Shown here one piece after another: positions 6,527-14,615 of a stretch of DNA of 23,260 bases. The number at the start of each line of letters is the position of its first letter. Position 1 is the first letter of the stretch. The notes beneath the pieces are model-generated. The model saw only the letters and a program-made list of their open reading frames with translations. It ran no database searches and had not been told where the DNA came from. This stretch comes from SHLJ01 sp041618535 (GTDB taxonomy: Bacteria > Bacteroidota > Bacteroidia > Flavobacteriales > Flavobacteriaceae). Position numbers and translations under genes: made by a program. The stretch is from positions 1-23,260 of the forward strand of contig JBFKFP010000027.1 in assembly GCA_041618535.1 (NCBI GenBank). Reading direction: 5' to 3'.

Positions 6527-8029
6527 CTATTTTGCAGAGGCGATCATTTGTTTCGATTCATTGCGAATTAATGCATTGGCAACACTATTGAAATTGTCGT
6601 TAACCACCTCGGTGAAAAGCGCCATCGCTTTTTCTTCATCGCCTTTCATCTTGTAAGCCTTGGCCATCCAGTATTTGTTGTACACATAGTCTGGATCCAA
6701 CTTCGACATATGTTCAAGGGCCTTGTCATAATCGCCCATTTTAAAATTAACAAAAGCATGGACACGGTGGTAGGATCGGTCTTTGTTCGGATCGTCCACA
6801 GGTTCCAATACAGCTGTTATCATGTCGGCTTTTGCCGCTGCGGCTTCATAATCGCCATCTATGGCTGAGGCAATGGCGTCCCAGTAGTGCATATTGGCCT
6901 TCTGGTATGCTGTTGTGATATCGTTATTCACCTCCTGGCTGAACTGTTCAGACATTGGTTTCATCATGGCAACGAGTTCCTTCAGATGACCTGCGTCATC
7001 GTAATGCATGGCGATCATGGCGCAATCACTTGCACATCCCATTTTTGCCTGGTTCTTGTTACTTTCCGGGATATCCATGCCATCGAACATTTCAGCGCCC
7101 TCTTCTAAGAAGGCCAGTGCCTTTTCATGGTCTCCCTCATAAAGGTAAGTATAGGCCTCGAAGTTATAGGAGCCTGTTCCAAACTCGCTTACTGCCCTGG
7201 CGTCCCTGAAATTTTGACGGGCCTGTTCGTAATTACCCATAAACGTATTGGCGTGACCTGCTTTTGAATGTGCAACCTGATTTTCCGGATCCAGCTCGGC
7301 CGCTTTCAGATAGCTGGTCAAAGCTTTTTTAAGATCATTCTGCGCACGATAACAATCGCCAAGGCCAATCTGAGCCTGCGAACTTTCAGGAAGCTTATCG
7401 ACTATCAATTGCATGTAGTTTTCAGCTTGCTTTAAATCCTTGGGCGAGGTGAACAAATATGAACTGCCTAAACTTCTGATCACCGGGATAAAATCGGGGT
7501 CGATGTCGTGTGCCTTCTTCCAGGTCTCGCGCGCTTTTGCAACATCATCCCTGCCTGAATAATAACCGGCCAAATAGGCCATTGCCCGGGCTGAGTTCGG
7601 GTATTTTTCAATCAAGGATTGAATCAGTTCCAGATCCCTTGCGGAGTTGCCCTCCATGCTGGCTTCAATCCTATCCATCATGATGCTTTCCGCTTCATTG
7701 GCCTTATCCCGCATAGAAAGGTACTTATCCCTGTTCTCTGCGAAATTCCTGGCCGAGTTGCTCGTCATGGTGACGTACATCTGTCCGCTCACAAAATCGG
7801 GATCCAATTCAACGGCCTTCCTGAAACGTGGCCGGGCATTCATGATATCGCCCTGGTCGTATAATTTAAGGCCTTCCATAAATTCTGCAAGAGCTTCGTC
7901 AGATGTGGCACCAACGGGAATTTCATTTTCCGGGAAGGTGATTTTGGACTCTTCTGGGGACTTACATGAAAAGACGAATACAACCGCCATTATCATTAAG
8001 GGCATGTAAAGTTTTCTTAAAAGAGACAT
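6527..8029 (-). CDS. Tetratricopeptide-repeat lipoprotein
   Basis: This 500-residue protein has a hydrophobic leader and lipobox VFSC (Cys22), so it is probably anchored in the envelope. Most of the chain is TPR units. Clear ones end in the typical A-x-x-L/I-D-P-D/E-x, for example at ARPRFRKAVELDPDF (about 65-79), ARETWKKAHDIDPDF, ALTSYLKAAELDPEN and ALEHMSKLDPDYVYN. I count about eight to nine units with a less regular stretch in the middle (about 290-400). TPR proteins bind other proteins and no catalytic motif is seen. Upstream is a 455-base non-coding gap. The partner is unknown; similar proteins in this phylum are simply named TPR repeat proteins. Confidence 0.9.
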   Translation of the reverse strand: MSLLRKLYMPLMIMAVVFVFSCKSPEESKITFPENEIPVGATSDEALAEFMEGLKLYDQGDIMNARPRFRKAVELDPDFVSGQMYVTMTSNSARNFAENRDKYLSMRDKANEAESIMMDRIEASMEGNSARDLELIQSLIEKYPNSARAMAYLAGYYSGRDDVAKARETWKKAHDIDPDFIPVIRSLGSSYLFTSPKDLKQAENYMQLIVDKLPESSQAQIGLGDCYRAQNDLKKALTSYLKAAELDPENQVAHSKAGHANTFMGNYEQARQNFRDARAVSEFGTGSYNFEAYTYLYEGDHEKALAFLEEGAEMFDGMDIPESNKNQAKMGCASDCAMIAMHYDDAGHLKELVAMMKPMSEQFSQEVNNDITTAYQKANMHYWDAIASAIDGDYEAAAAKADMITAVLEPVDDPNKDRSYHRVHAFVNFKMGDYDKALEHMSKLDPDYVYNKYWMAKAYKMKGDEEKAMALFTEVVNDNFNSVANALIRNESKQMIASAK

Positions 8030-8484
8030 GATTTGTTGTTTTAGTTGATTAATAATTTCTCACTTCTTAAGATACTGTTTTTCAATCAAATAAAATTGTT
8101 TTATCTCGATTTTTTTAGGTGCTTGACATCTCCTTAATCCGATTTTTGTGAAATAATTCTTATGAAATCATCTGATTGAATTACTTCTGCTGAAATTTCC
8201 TAACTGCAATTTTTTAACCAAAATATGTCTGATTTTCTTTGTTTTACCGGTCTAATCCCTTTTGCTCCAAATCTCATGCATGGGATCACCTTTGCTGGAG
8301 TAACCTTTGAGAATAACTTTTTTCACAGGTATAGACATCAAGGGCTTTTTTATTGAAATAAGAGGCATGCAAATCAATTCATTTTTTTTTATAACTTTAA
8401 AATATCTCCTTAAGCCCTGTCATCCGATAGCATTGGCCGGCTTCCAACTCATCATCGCTTAACCGCTTTTCAAATTCAACTGAC
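8030..8484. other. Long intergenic region with a gene relic
   Basis: A+T-rich region between the divergent TPR and adhesin-like genes. Apart from the relic at 8252-8338 (separate entry) I see no coding frame. TAACTTTA at 8392-8399 resembles the -7 element TAnnTTTG about 85 bases before the adhesin start, but no -33 element stands at the right distance. Confidence 0.4.
8252..8338 (-). pseudogene. Relic of the 3' end of a lipocalin-like gene
   Basis: On the minus strand 8252-8310 encodes KGYSSKGDPMHEIWSKR-D-stop, nearly identical to the C-terminus of the secreted protein at 10745-11464 (KGFSSKGDPMHEIWSRR-E-stop). About 47 of 53 bases agree and most differences are synonymous or conservative. 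The frame happens to open with an ATG at 8336-8338, giving a 28-codon reading frame. The rest of the parent gene is missing, so a truncated duplicate is the simplest reading; a functional micropeptide cannot be excluded. Confidence 0.72.
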
Positions 8485-10722
8485 ATGGACAGAGTTAAGC
8501 TAATTCCGGTAATTATTTTCTTTCTGGCTGCATTTGCGGCCAGGGCGCAGCAGGCTATCAATTATAAAGCCCTTGTAAAGGATAACAGTGGAAATGCCAT
8601 TGTTAACCAGAGTATCACTGTTCAGTTCAGTATTCTAAAGGGTGTGGGCATGACCAATGTATACCAGGAAACCCATTCCGCCTTAACCGATTCAAACGGT
8701 AATATTATTTTAAATATCGGTAATGGGATACCTGATAGTGGCGTATTTTCAGATATAGACTGGGGTAGTGATTCGTATCATTTGAATGTTCAGATGGATA
8801 CAGGATCAGGACTTAGTGATATGGGAACGACTCAATTTAGGGTCGTACCCTATGCTTTACATGCCGAAGTAGCAACAAATGCCAATGGATTGACCAAATT
8901 AGACGAAGGATTTGGTGACGGATGGCGTCTGTTAGGGAAGAATTCAGATAATTATGGTGCGATAGGATATCTCGCAGTTGATCTGACAGAAAGTTCTTCT
9001 GCCTCTGCTACTAAGGGTGCTACTGGCACAGGGTCATTTGCATCGGGATACAATACCACTGCTTCGGGCTCTTATTCAACCAGTATGGGTCAGAACAGTG
9101 TGGCTTCGGGGGGTACCTCTTCGGCCATTGGCAGCAATGTGGTATCGTCTGGAAATAGGTCTGTCGCCATCGGTGTGAATTCTGAGGCATCTGGTAATGA
9201 TGCCATCGCGATAGGTAATAGTGTTAGGGCGGAGGCAAAAGGCGGTGTTGCCCTTGGTGAATGGAATGCTGGAGGAGGGGATCCTTCCAATACTCCGCTC
9301 ACAAATCCTATTCTTGAAGTTGGTATTGGAACAGACATTCAACCGAAGAATGCATTGACAATTCTAAGAAACGGGAATATTGGTATCGATACCAATACAC
9401 CGGATGTAAAGTTCCAGGTAACAGGAGGAAGTGATGTGTCGCTCACAGGTACTGACGGGTACATAATGATGGGCGAGATAAACGGTTTTAACCTTAGCAT
9501 GGACAACAATGAAATCATGGCCAGGAATAATGGGAGCAGTACCCCCTTATACCTTCAGGGAGAAGGCGGTGAGGTGGTAACCGGTGGCTCTCTTAATTTG
9601 AATGATATCTTCCCAACGGGAGTTGCACTTAAGGTGAATGGTGATGAGGCGCTATGGTACAACGGTACCTATTTTAGCTGGGGTTTTGGAGGAACGGCTA
9701 ATTATTTTGCTGATAAGGTTGGGATTGGAACCGCCAGTCCAATCGGTCTTTTGGATGTGGTTGGTTCCAGTGAATTGGGAATCAGAGTGGCTTCAAATTC
9801 AGCTTTTGGAGCGGCCATCTATGCCATTAATACAGCTTCTGTTGATGGAAATTACGCCATTATTGCTGAAAATCAAAGCACTGATGGGACAGGAATTTGG
9901 TCTGTTGGGCTTGATGAAGGTGTTTTTGCACAAGCAGTTAATATTGGTGTAAGAGGTGATGCGAATATAGGTGTTAAGGGTGAAGGCAGTTTGAGTAATG
10001 GAATTGGAGTTTCTGGAGAAGGAGCCACAGGTGTTTATGGGATATCACAACTCATTAATAATGGAATTGGTGTTCGGGGTGAGGCATGGGGAGAATCCGG
10101 AAAGGCAATTTACGGGGAAGCGACCGGAATCTACGGCAAAGGCATCCATGTAAAGGTGACCAGTACCCACAGCAGTGCAAACGGTATCCTGTCTGAATGG
10201 GGCGGAGGCTCCTCCTATGCGGGGTATTTTGTGGGCCGTGTGCATGTGGCCGGGACCCTTTCAAAATCCTCCGGTAGCTTTAAGATCGATCACCCCCTGG
10301 ATCCGGAGAACAAATACCTGTCGCACAGTTATGTGGAAAGTCCCGATATGATGAACGTCTATAACGGGAATGTGACCACAGATGAAGAGGGAAAGGCAGA
10401 AGTGGAACTTCCTGATTATTTCGAAGTCTTAAACACAGACTTTCGCTATCAGCTCACCGTCATGGGCCAGTTTGCCCAGGCCATCATCAGCAAAAAGATA
10501 AGCGGGAACACCTTCGAGATCATGACAGACCATCCCAATGTGGAGGTCAGCTGGCAGGTCACCGGTATAAGGAATGATGCCTATGCCAGGAAGAACCGCA
10601 TTCCAGTGGAGGAACAAAAAGAACCCGAGAACATGGGGAAATACCTGAATCCTGAAGCTTTTGATGTTGATGCTTCAAAAGCTATAGGGCGAAGCGACAG
10701 AACAGCTGAAAATAATCGTTGA
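8485..10722 (+). CDS. Secreted fibre/adhesin-like protein with YadA-type head repeats
   Basis: This 745-residue exported protein has a signal peptide (1-21, ending AARA). Residues 22-130 are the QAINYKALVKDNSGN domain that often opens Bacteroidota fibre proteins. Residues about 170-262 are trimeric-autotransporter head repeats (SVAIGVNSEASGNDAIAIGN), which form left-handed beta-rolls. Two V/I-G-I-x-T-x-x-P motifs (about 298 and 413) and G-rich repeats (about 487-560) follow. The C-terminal module from about 593 (GSFKIDHPLDPENKYL... SWQVTGIRNDAYA) recurs at the end of many bacterial and tail-fibre-like proteins. No YadA beta-barrel anchor or peptidase S74 domain is recognisable, so its surface attachment is unclear. 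Codons become clearly more G+C-rich after about base 10130, suggesting a composite gene. It converges on the next gene with a 22-base gap. Confidence 0.88.
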   Translation: MDRVKLIPVIIFFLAAFAARAQQAINYKALVKDNSGNAIVNQSITVQFSILKGVGMTNVYQETHSALTDSNGNIILNIGNGIPDSGVFSDIDWGSDSYHLNVQMDTGSGLSDMGTTQFRVVPYALHAEVATNANGLTKLDEGFGDGWRLLGKNSDNYGAIGYLAVDLTESSSASATKGATGTGSFASGYNTTASGSYSTSMGQNSVASGGTSSAIGSNVVSSGNRSVAIGVNSEASGNDAIAIGNSVRAEAKGGVALGEWNAGGGDPSNTPLTNPILEVGIGTDIQPKNALTILRNGNIGIDTNTPDVKFQVTGGSDVSLTGTDGYIMMGEINGFNLSMDNNEIMARNNGSSTPLYLQGEGGEVVTGGSLNLNDIFPTGVALKVNGDEALWYNGTYFSWGFGGTANYFADKVGIGTASPIGLLDVVGSSELGIRVASNSAFGAAIYAINTASVDGNYAIIAENQSTDGTGIWSVGLDEGVFAQAVNIGVRGDANIGVKGEGSLSNGIGVSGEGATGVYGISQLINNGIGVRGEAWGESGKAIYGEATGIYGKGIHVKVTSTHSSANGILSEWGGGSSYAGYFVGRVHVAGTLSKSSGSFKIDHPLDPENKYLSHSYVESPDMMNVYNGNVTTDEEGKAEVELPDYFEVLNTDFRYQLTVMGQFAQAIISKKISGNTFEIMTDHPNVEVSWQVTGIRNDAYARKNRIPVEEQKEPENMGKYLNPEAFDVDASKAIGRSDRTAENNR

Positions 10723-10744
10723 TGACTTTTCAAGGAGAAAAGGG

Positions 10745-11464
10745 TTACTCCCTTCTGCTCCAGATCTCATGCATGGGATCGCCCTTGCTGGAGAAACCCT
10801 TATGATGCCAGTTGCCATCCTTGAGTTCATAATCGAATTCAAGGCTTATGCCGACTCGGGAGTTGTCCCTTGAGAAAAATTCAATATTCTCGGTGTATTT
10901 CCCATTAACCGTTGTATAGGTTCCACCGCCGCTGCCCATGAATTCTTTGGTCTCAGTATTGTAAGCTATCCATTGAAAACGGGTACCAGACAGGACCTTC
11001 ATGGTTTTACGGGGCCTGTTGGTATCCCGGGTCTGGGTCTCTCCGTCCCGTACGCGGCCAGACATCAGCCATGCACCCCGCAAAGCGCCGGGGCCGCCAT
11101 CATCTATACGCCGCCATATCCCGCTCATACCCTCAATGGCAAGTATATCGGCTTTCAACAGGATCTTTTTACTTGCCTCCGCACCCACCCGGTCAGGATC
11201 TGCTGAGTCGAACTCAATATTCTTTGTGAGTGTTTCTCCATCCAGCTTCCATGATCCGCCTTTGGTCATGTTGAATTCACCGGTTTCAGCATTAAACCAG
11301 GAGGCAGCATAAAAGGAGTCTGAAAAAATGAGGACCGCTCTTAAACTTTCACCATTTTCCGAAAGGGTGTCCGACTCCCAGGCCCCGGTGAGCCCCTGGG
11401 CTGACAATCCTGTCTGAAATGCAATAAAAAGAAGGAGGATCGAAATGTACTTTAATATTGACAT
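10745..11464 (-). CDS. Secreted two-repeat lipocalin-like protein of unknown function
   Basis: I take ATG at 11462-11464 as the start because it gives a proper signal peptide (MSILKYISILLLFIAFQTGLSAQ split after about residue 22). The 37-residue in-frame extension upstream lacks one. The 239-residue product has two related halves: G-A-W-E-S-D ... T-K-N-I-E-F-D-S-A-D-P-D-R-V-G and G-A-W-L-M-S-G ... T-E-N-I-E-F-F-S-R-D-N-S-R-V-G. Each begins with a G-x-W motif typical of lipocalin-like beta-barrels. Bacteroidota proteins of this type are annotated only as membrane or secreted proteins. A relic of its 3' end lies on the far side of the neighbouring adhesin gene. Ligand and role are unknown. Confidence 0.82.
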   Translation of the reverse strand: MSILKYISILLLFIAFQTGLSAQGLTGAWESDTLSENGESLRAVLIFSDSFYAASWFNAETGEFNMTKGGSWKLDGETLTKNIEFDSADPDRVGAEASKKILLKADILAIEGMSGIWRRIDDGGPGALRGAWLMSGRVRDGETQTRDTNRPRKTMKVLSGTRFQWIAYNTETKEFMGSGGGTYTTVNGKYTENIEFFSRDNSRVGISLEFDYELKDGNWHHKGFSSKGDPMHEIWSRRE

Positions 11465-11580
11465 ACTCTTAATTTTAAACCATGTATCTCCAAGATAGCC
11501 CATTAATTTGACATGAACCAATAGCCATAGATAATTAGGTTTAATTTCGTTTGCTTTCAAAAAAGCAGCTATCAATCCAT

Positions 11581-11610
11581 ATAAAAACCCCTTGCATCAG
11601 CAAGGGGTTT
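11581..11610 (-). terminator. Terminator of the coiled-coil stress-type gene
   Basis: AAACCCCTTGC (11585-11595), loop ATCA and GCAAGGGGTTT (11600-11610) form a perfect 11-bp stem. On the minus strand the T tract TTTTTAT follows, 26 bases after the stop codon of the minus-strand gene at 11637. Confidence 0.85.
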
Positions 11611-11636
11611 CCTCATTCAGGGAAGAGGTTATGGTA

Positions 11637-11921
11637 TTAGTGGCTTAAACTTGTTAGTTCAGAAATACCTTGTTTGAAGTGGTTGCTGGCCTTTTTGAAC
11701 TCAGAGCTTGCATCCATCCAGGTATTTTCAGTGGCCTCATTCAGGCGCTTGTATTTGTTTTGAAGTTCATTTTTGTCTTTACGCAGTTTTGATAAGGTCG
11801 ATTCATATTTCTCGCGGATGTTGTCCTGTATCTTATTTTTCTTAGATTCCAGTTCATCCATTTTATCAAAGATGTTATCGATGTCTTTTTTAGCTTCTTT
11901 TTTTATTTCTTCTCTGTTCAT
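11637..11921 (-). CDS. Small coiled-coil protein, sll1863-type stress protein
   Basis: This 94-residue, highly charged protein is almost wholly helical: long heptad-like runs of Lys, Glu, Leu and Ile (about 2-65) with no Pro, Gly or Cys until near the end. There is no signal peptide or membrane segment, so it is probably cytoplasmic. Size, the early KKDIDNIFDKMDELESKK segment and the late Trp (about 68) resemble small proteins annotated as sll1863 family stress response proteins in Bacteroidota. Their biochemical role is not known. It forms a single-gene unit with its own terminator; a 7-bp inverted repeat lies about 95 bases upstream. The family name is moderately sure, the function is not. 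Confidence 0.75.
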   Translation of the reverse strand: MNREEIKKEAKKDIDNIFDKMDELESKKNKIQDNIREKYESTLSKLRKDKNELQNKYKRLNEATENTWMDASSEFKKASNHFKQGISELTSLSH

Positions 11922-12016
11922 AATTAGTTTTAAATTTTACCTACTCTGTTGAATTTTCGGTTTCCTTCAGTGCTGAATTTTAATTTCACCACTACAATAG
12001 TATAAGGAAAACAATC

Positions 12017-12036
12017 CGTAATTCCAAATAATTACG
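12017..12036. promoter_or_regulatory. Inverted repeat, possible operator
   Basis: CGTAATT (12017-12023) and AATTACG (12030-12036) are perfect 7-bp arms with a 6-base spacer. They lie in the divergent region between the coiled-coil gene (start 11921) and the acidic lipoprotein gene (start 12214). They could bind a dimeric regulator. No matching copy was seen elsewhere in the window. Confidence 0.35.
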
Positions 12037-12213
12037 AATTTAATAAGCTCAAAATCAATTGTTTAAGAATATTTTAAGCTTTGTTAAGAATTGTTGCGGA
12101 TATATTAACAGTTTTCAGGCAAATTGGTATTTCCACAGATTAGTGCCAAAAAGTTTCAGGAGTTTCTGCGTCTTGATTGTTATATTGGTGTAATTTAAAA
12201 ACCAAATACACTT

Positions 12214-12984
12214 ATGTTAATTCAAAAAGCAAATGCAATGAAAGGCGTATTAGCCATCCTATTGATTTCATCTCTAAGTTTAGTTGGCTGTAGCAGCGAA
12301 AGCAACGACCCCAATAGCGGACAGCTTCGCGTAGGTATCCGGTCTAACCCTGATCTGATTACGCGTGCCACTGATTCAAGAGCTGAGGCTGCGATTTTGA
12401 TCACTGAATTTAAAATGAACTTAAAGGAATTTGAGCTCGAACTGGATGACGAATTTGAGGATCCAGAATCATGGGACGACGATAGCGATGACTGGAATGA
12501 CGATGGCCATTACGACTACATGGATGAATTCGAATTTGAGGGTCCGTTTGAACTCGACCTTATGAGTGGCCAGGTGACTTTTATCACGGCCAATGTCCCA
12601 AACGGGGTATACGAAGAACTCGAATTCAAGTTTCATAAAGGCACCGATTCTTCAAGTGAGTTATTCGGCAAAACGATCCTTATAAGAGGAACCATAGATG
12701 ACATCCCGTTCGAATTCTGGGATGATTTCTGGGATGAAATCGAGGTGGATTTCAGCAACCCGCAGATCGACATTACCGTTCAGAATGATGTCAATTCCGT
12801 GGTCATCTTCTTCGATCTTAATTCGGTTATAAACGCTGCCGGTGGAGTGGATCTTTCCACGGCTCAGGATGGAAACCAGGACGGACTTATAGAGATCTAC
12901 CATAACGATCCGGATGGGAATTCGGACCTGGCCCAATTGCTGAGAAATAAAATACGCGATCATATAGACCTGATCGATGATTAA
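12214..12984 (+). CDS. Acidic lipoprotein of unknown function
   Basis: This 256-residue protein has a hydrophobic leader and lipobox LVGC (Cys26). ATG at 12238 (residue 9) would give a tighter signal peptide and is an equally good start. Residues about 75-110 are extremely acidic (DDEFEDPESWDDDSDDWNDD). A beta-rich part follows with I-x-D-I-T-V-Q-N-D-V (about 186-195) and a D-G-N-Q-D-G-L-I-E segment (about 221-229) that looks like a calcium-binding Asp loop. The general plan (lipobox, then beta domain with spaced acidic residues) resembles flavobacterial DUF4382-type lipoproteins, but I cannot confirm membership. Single gene with its own terminator. Metal binding is inferred from composition only. 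Confidence 0.83.
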   Translation: MLIQKANAMKGVLAILLISSLSLVGCSSESNDPNSGQLRVGIRSNPDLITRATDSRAEAAILITEFKMNLKEFELELDDEFEDPESWDDDSDDWNDDGHYDYMDEFEFEGPFELDLMSGQVTFITANVPNGVYEELEFKFHKGTDSSSELFGKTILIRGTIDDIPFEFWDDFWDEIEVDFSNPQIDITVQNDVNSVVIFFDLNSVINAAGGVDLSTAQDGNQDGLIEIYHNDPDGNSDLAQLLRNKIRDHIDLIDD

Positions 12985-13030
12985 TGCTCAAGGTATTGTG
13001 CTAATTAATAATTGAACGAAGTTTAAACAG

Positions 13031-13058
13031 AAGCCCCGGTATTTATCGGGGCTTTTTT
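13031..13058 (+). terminator. Terminator of the acidic lipoprotein gene
   Basis: AAGCCCCG (13031-13038) and CGGGGCTT (13047-13054) form an 8-bp perfect stem around an 8-base loop. The stem runs into six T residues (13053-13058). The opposing lyase gene ends 6 bases later. Confidence 0.88.
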
Positions 13059-13063
13059 GAAGG

Positions 13064-14446
13064 TCAATCTTTAACAGGCTCAAACCTGGCCTGGAAAAAT
13101 CGCAGGTATTTTGGTTCATAAACCATATTCAACCCCCTGATTGAATCTCTTCTTTTATAAACATTGCTTACCGCTTCAACGATCACATCCATATGGGCCT
13201 GGGTATATACTCTCCTTGGGATGGTTAATCTGACCAGTTCGAGTTTAGGATAATTATGTTCCCCGGTCTCCTTGTTTCTCCCTGCAGAAACCACCCCGCG
13301 CTCCATGGCGCGTATACCAGATTCAAGATACAGTTCGGCAGCAAGGGTTTGGGCCGGAAACTGATCCTGTGGAAGATGAGGTAAAAATTTACTGGCATCC
13401 AGGAATACGCCATGAGTACCAACCGGTTTGACTATGGGGATACCCTTTTTCATGAGTTTTTTGCCCAGGTAGAAAACCTGGCCCACCCTGGCCTTGATAT
13501 GATCGTCCTGGACAGATTCAGATATTCCTATGGCCATGGCCTCAAGGTCCCGACCGGCCAGTCCGCCATAGGTGTGCAAGCCTTCATATACCACGACCAT
13601 ATTCCGGGCTTGATCAAAAATTTCATAGTCGTTTACGGCCAGAAACCCTCCTATATTGACCATGGCATCTTTCTTGGCGCTCATGGTGGCTCCATCGGTG
13701 AGTGAACAGATCTCCAGAACGATCTCGGCGACCGATTTATGACCATATCCTTCCTCGTTCTGCTGTATCATATAAGCATTCTCGGCAACCCGCGTCATAT
13801 CGTGAATTATCCTGATCCCATGTCGATTAGTAAGATCTCGCACGGCTTTCAAATTGGCCATGGAGATAGGTTGCCCGCCTGCCATGTTCACCGTGGTGGC
13901 AATGGCGACGTAAGGGATCTTGCCTGGGCCAACTGTTTTGATCAGGTTCTCTAGTTTGTCAAGATCGACATTGCCTTTGAATTTATGTGTGTTCTCAGGA
14001 TTGTGAGCCTCGTCAATGATCACATCAACGAACTTGCCTCCGGCCAGCTGCTGGTGCAGTCGTGTAGTGGTGAAATACATATTTCCCGGGATCACATCGC
14101 CCTCCCTGATAAGGATCTGGGAGATAATGTGCTCGGCCCCGCGGCCCTGGTGAGTAGGCACCACGTATTTGTATCCGTAAAAGCTGCTAATGGCCTCTTC
14201 CAGATTATAAAAGTTCCTGCTTCCGGCATAGGCCTCATCACCAAGCATGAGGCCCGCCCACTGGCGGTCACTCATCGCTGAAGTCCCGCTGTCTGTCAGC
14301 AGATCGATATAGACGTCTTCCGATTTTAATAGAAATGTATTATATCCGGCTTCCGCAATGGCTTTCTTACGACCTGATTCAGAAGTCATAAAAACCGGCT
14401 CCACCATCTTGATCTTGTAGGGCTCTGCCCAGGTTCTTCTAGCCAT
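13064..14446 (-). CDS. tpl: Tyrosine phenol-lyase (beta-tyrosinase, EC 4.1.99.2)
   Basis: This 460-residue PLP enzyme of the beta-eliminating lyase family should split L-tyrosine into phenol, pyruvate and ammonia in the cytoplasm. The PLP lysine is in TMSAKKDAMV (Lys259), the ring-nitrogen Asp is in IIHDMTR (Asp216), and EAYAGS holds the active-site Tyr73. Two signatures favour Tyr over Trp as substrate: NMYFTTTRLHQ (123-132), and Arg383 in IRAMERGVVSAGRN, matching the phenol-binding Arg381 of Citrobacter tyrosine phenol-lyase. In tryptophanases that Arg is replaced by Ile or Val. Length and N-terminus (AEPYKIKMVEP) are normal. It is divergent from the tryptophanase-like gene with a 169-base gap containing two related palindromes. 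Activity is not proven by sequence, but the assignment is strong. Confidence 0.9.
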   Translation of the reverse strand: MARRTWAEPYKIKMVEPVFMTSESGRKKAIAEAGYNTFLLKSEDVYIDLLTDSGTSAMSDRQWAGLMLGDEAYAGSRNFYNLEEAISSFYGYKYVVPTHQGRGAEHIISQILIREGDVIPGNMYFTTTRLHQQLAGGKFVDVIIDEAHNPENTHKFKGNVDLDKLENLIKTVGPGKIPYVAIATTVNMAGGQPISMANLKAVRDLTNRHGIRIIHDMTRVAENAYMIQQNEEGYGHKSVAEIVLEICSLTDGATMSAKKDAMVNIGGFLAVNDYEIFDQARNMVVVYEGLHTYGGLAGRDLEAMAIGISESVQDDHIKARVGQVFYLGKKLMKKGIPIVKPVGTHGVFLDASKFLPHLPQDQFPAQTLAAELYLESGIRAMERGVVSAGRNKETGEHNYPKLELVRLTIPRRVYTQAHMDVIVEAVSNVYKRRDSIRGLNMVYEPKYLRFFQARFEPVKD

Positions 14447-14498
14447 ATATGATAGTTTTAAAGCACATCAAATTTCAGCATTACAAAATCAAACTAAT

Positions 14499-14568
14499 AT
14501 GATTTTAATCATGATATCGAGCTTATATTTCAGGCTTTATTCAATGGTGAGGAGATGATATAAATCAT
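14499..14568. promoter_or_regulatory. Two related 14-bp palindromes between the divergent lyase genes
   Basis: ATGATTTTAATCAT (14499-14512) and ATGATATAAATCAT (14555-14568) differ at only two central bases and share ATGAT/ATCAT arms. Their start points are 56 bp apart, close to five helical turns. They lie in the shared 169-base region, so they are candidate operators for a dimeric regulator acting on both genes. A -7-like TACTTTCG stands at 14591-14598 before the tryptophanase gene, without a matching -33 element. Confidence 0.5.
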
Positions 14569-14615
14569 AGGCTATGACATACAGGCATATTACTTTCGAT
14601 TAAAAGATATAAAAG

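Noticed and set aside
14447..14615. tnaC-type leader peptide before the tryptophanase gene
   Set aside because: No short frame with a Trp codon and downstream pause features fits in this region.
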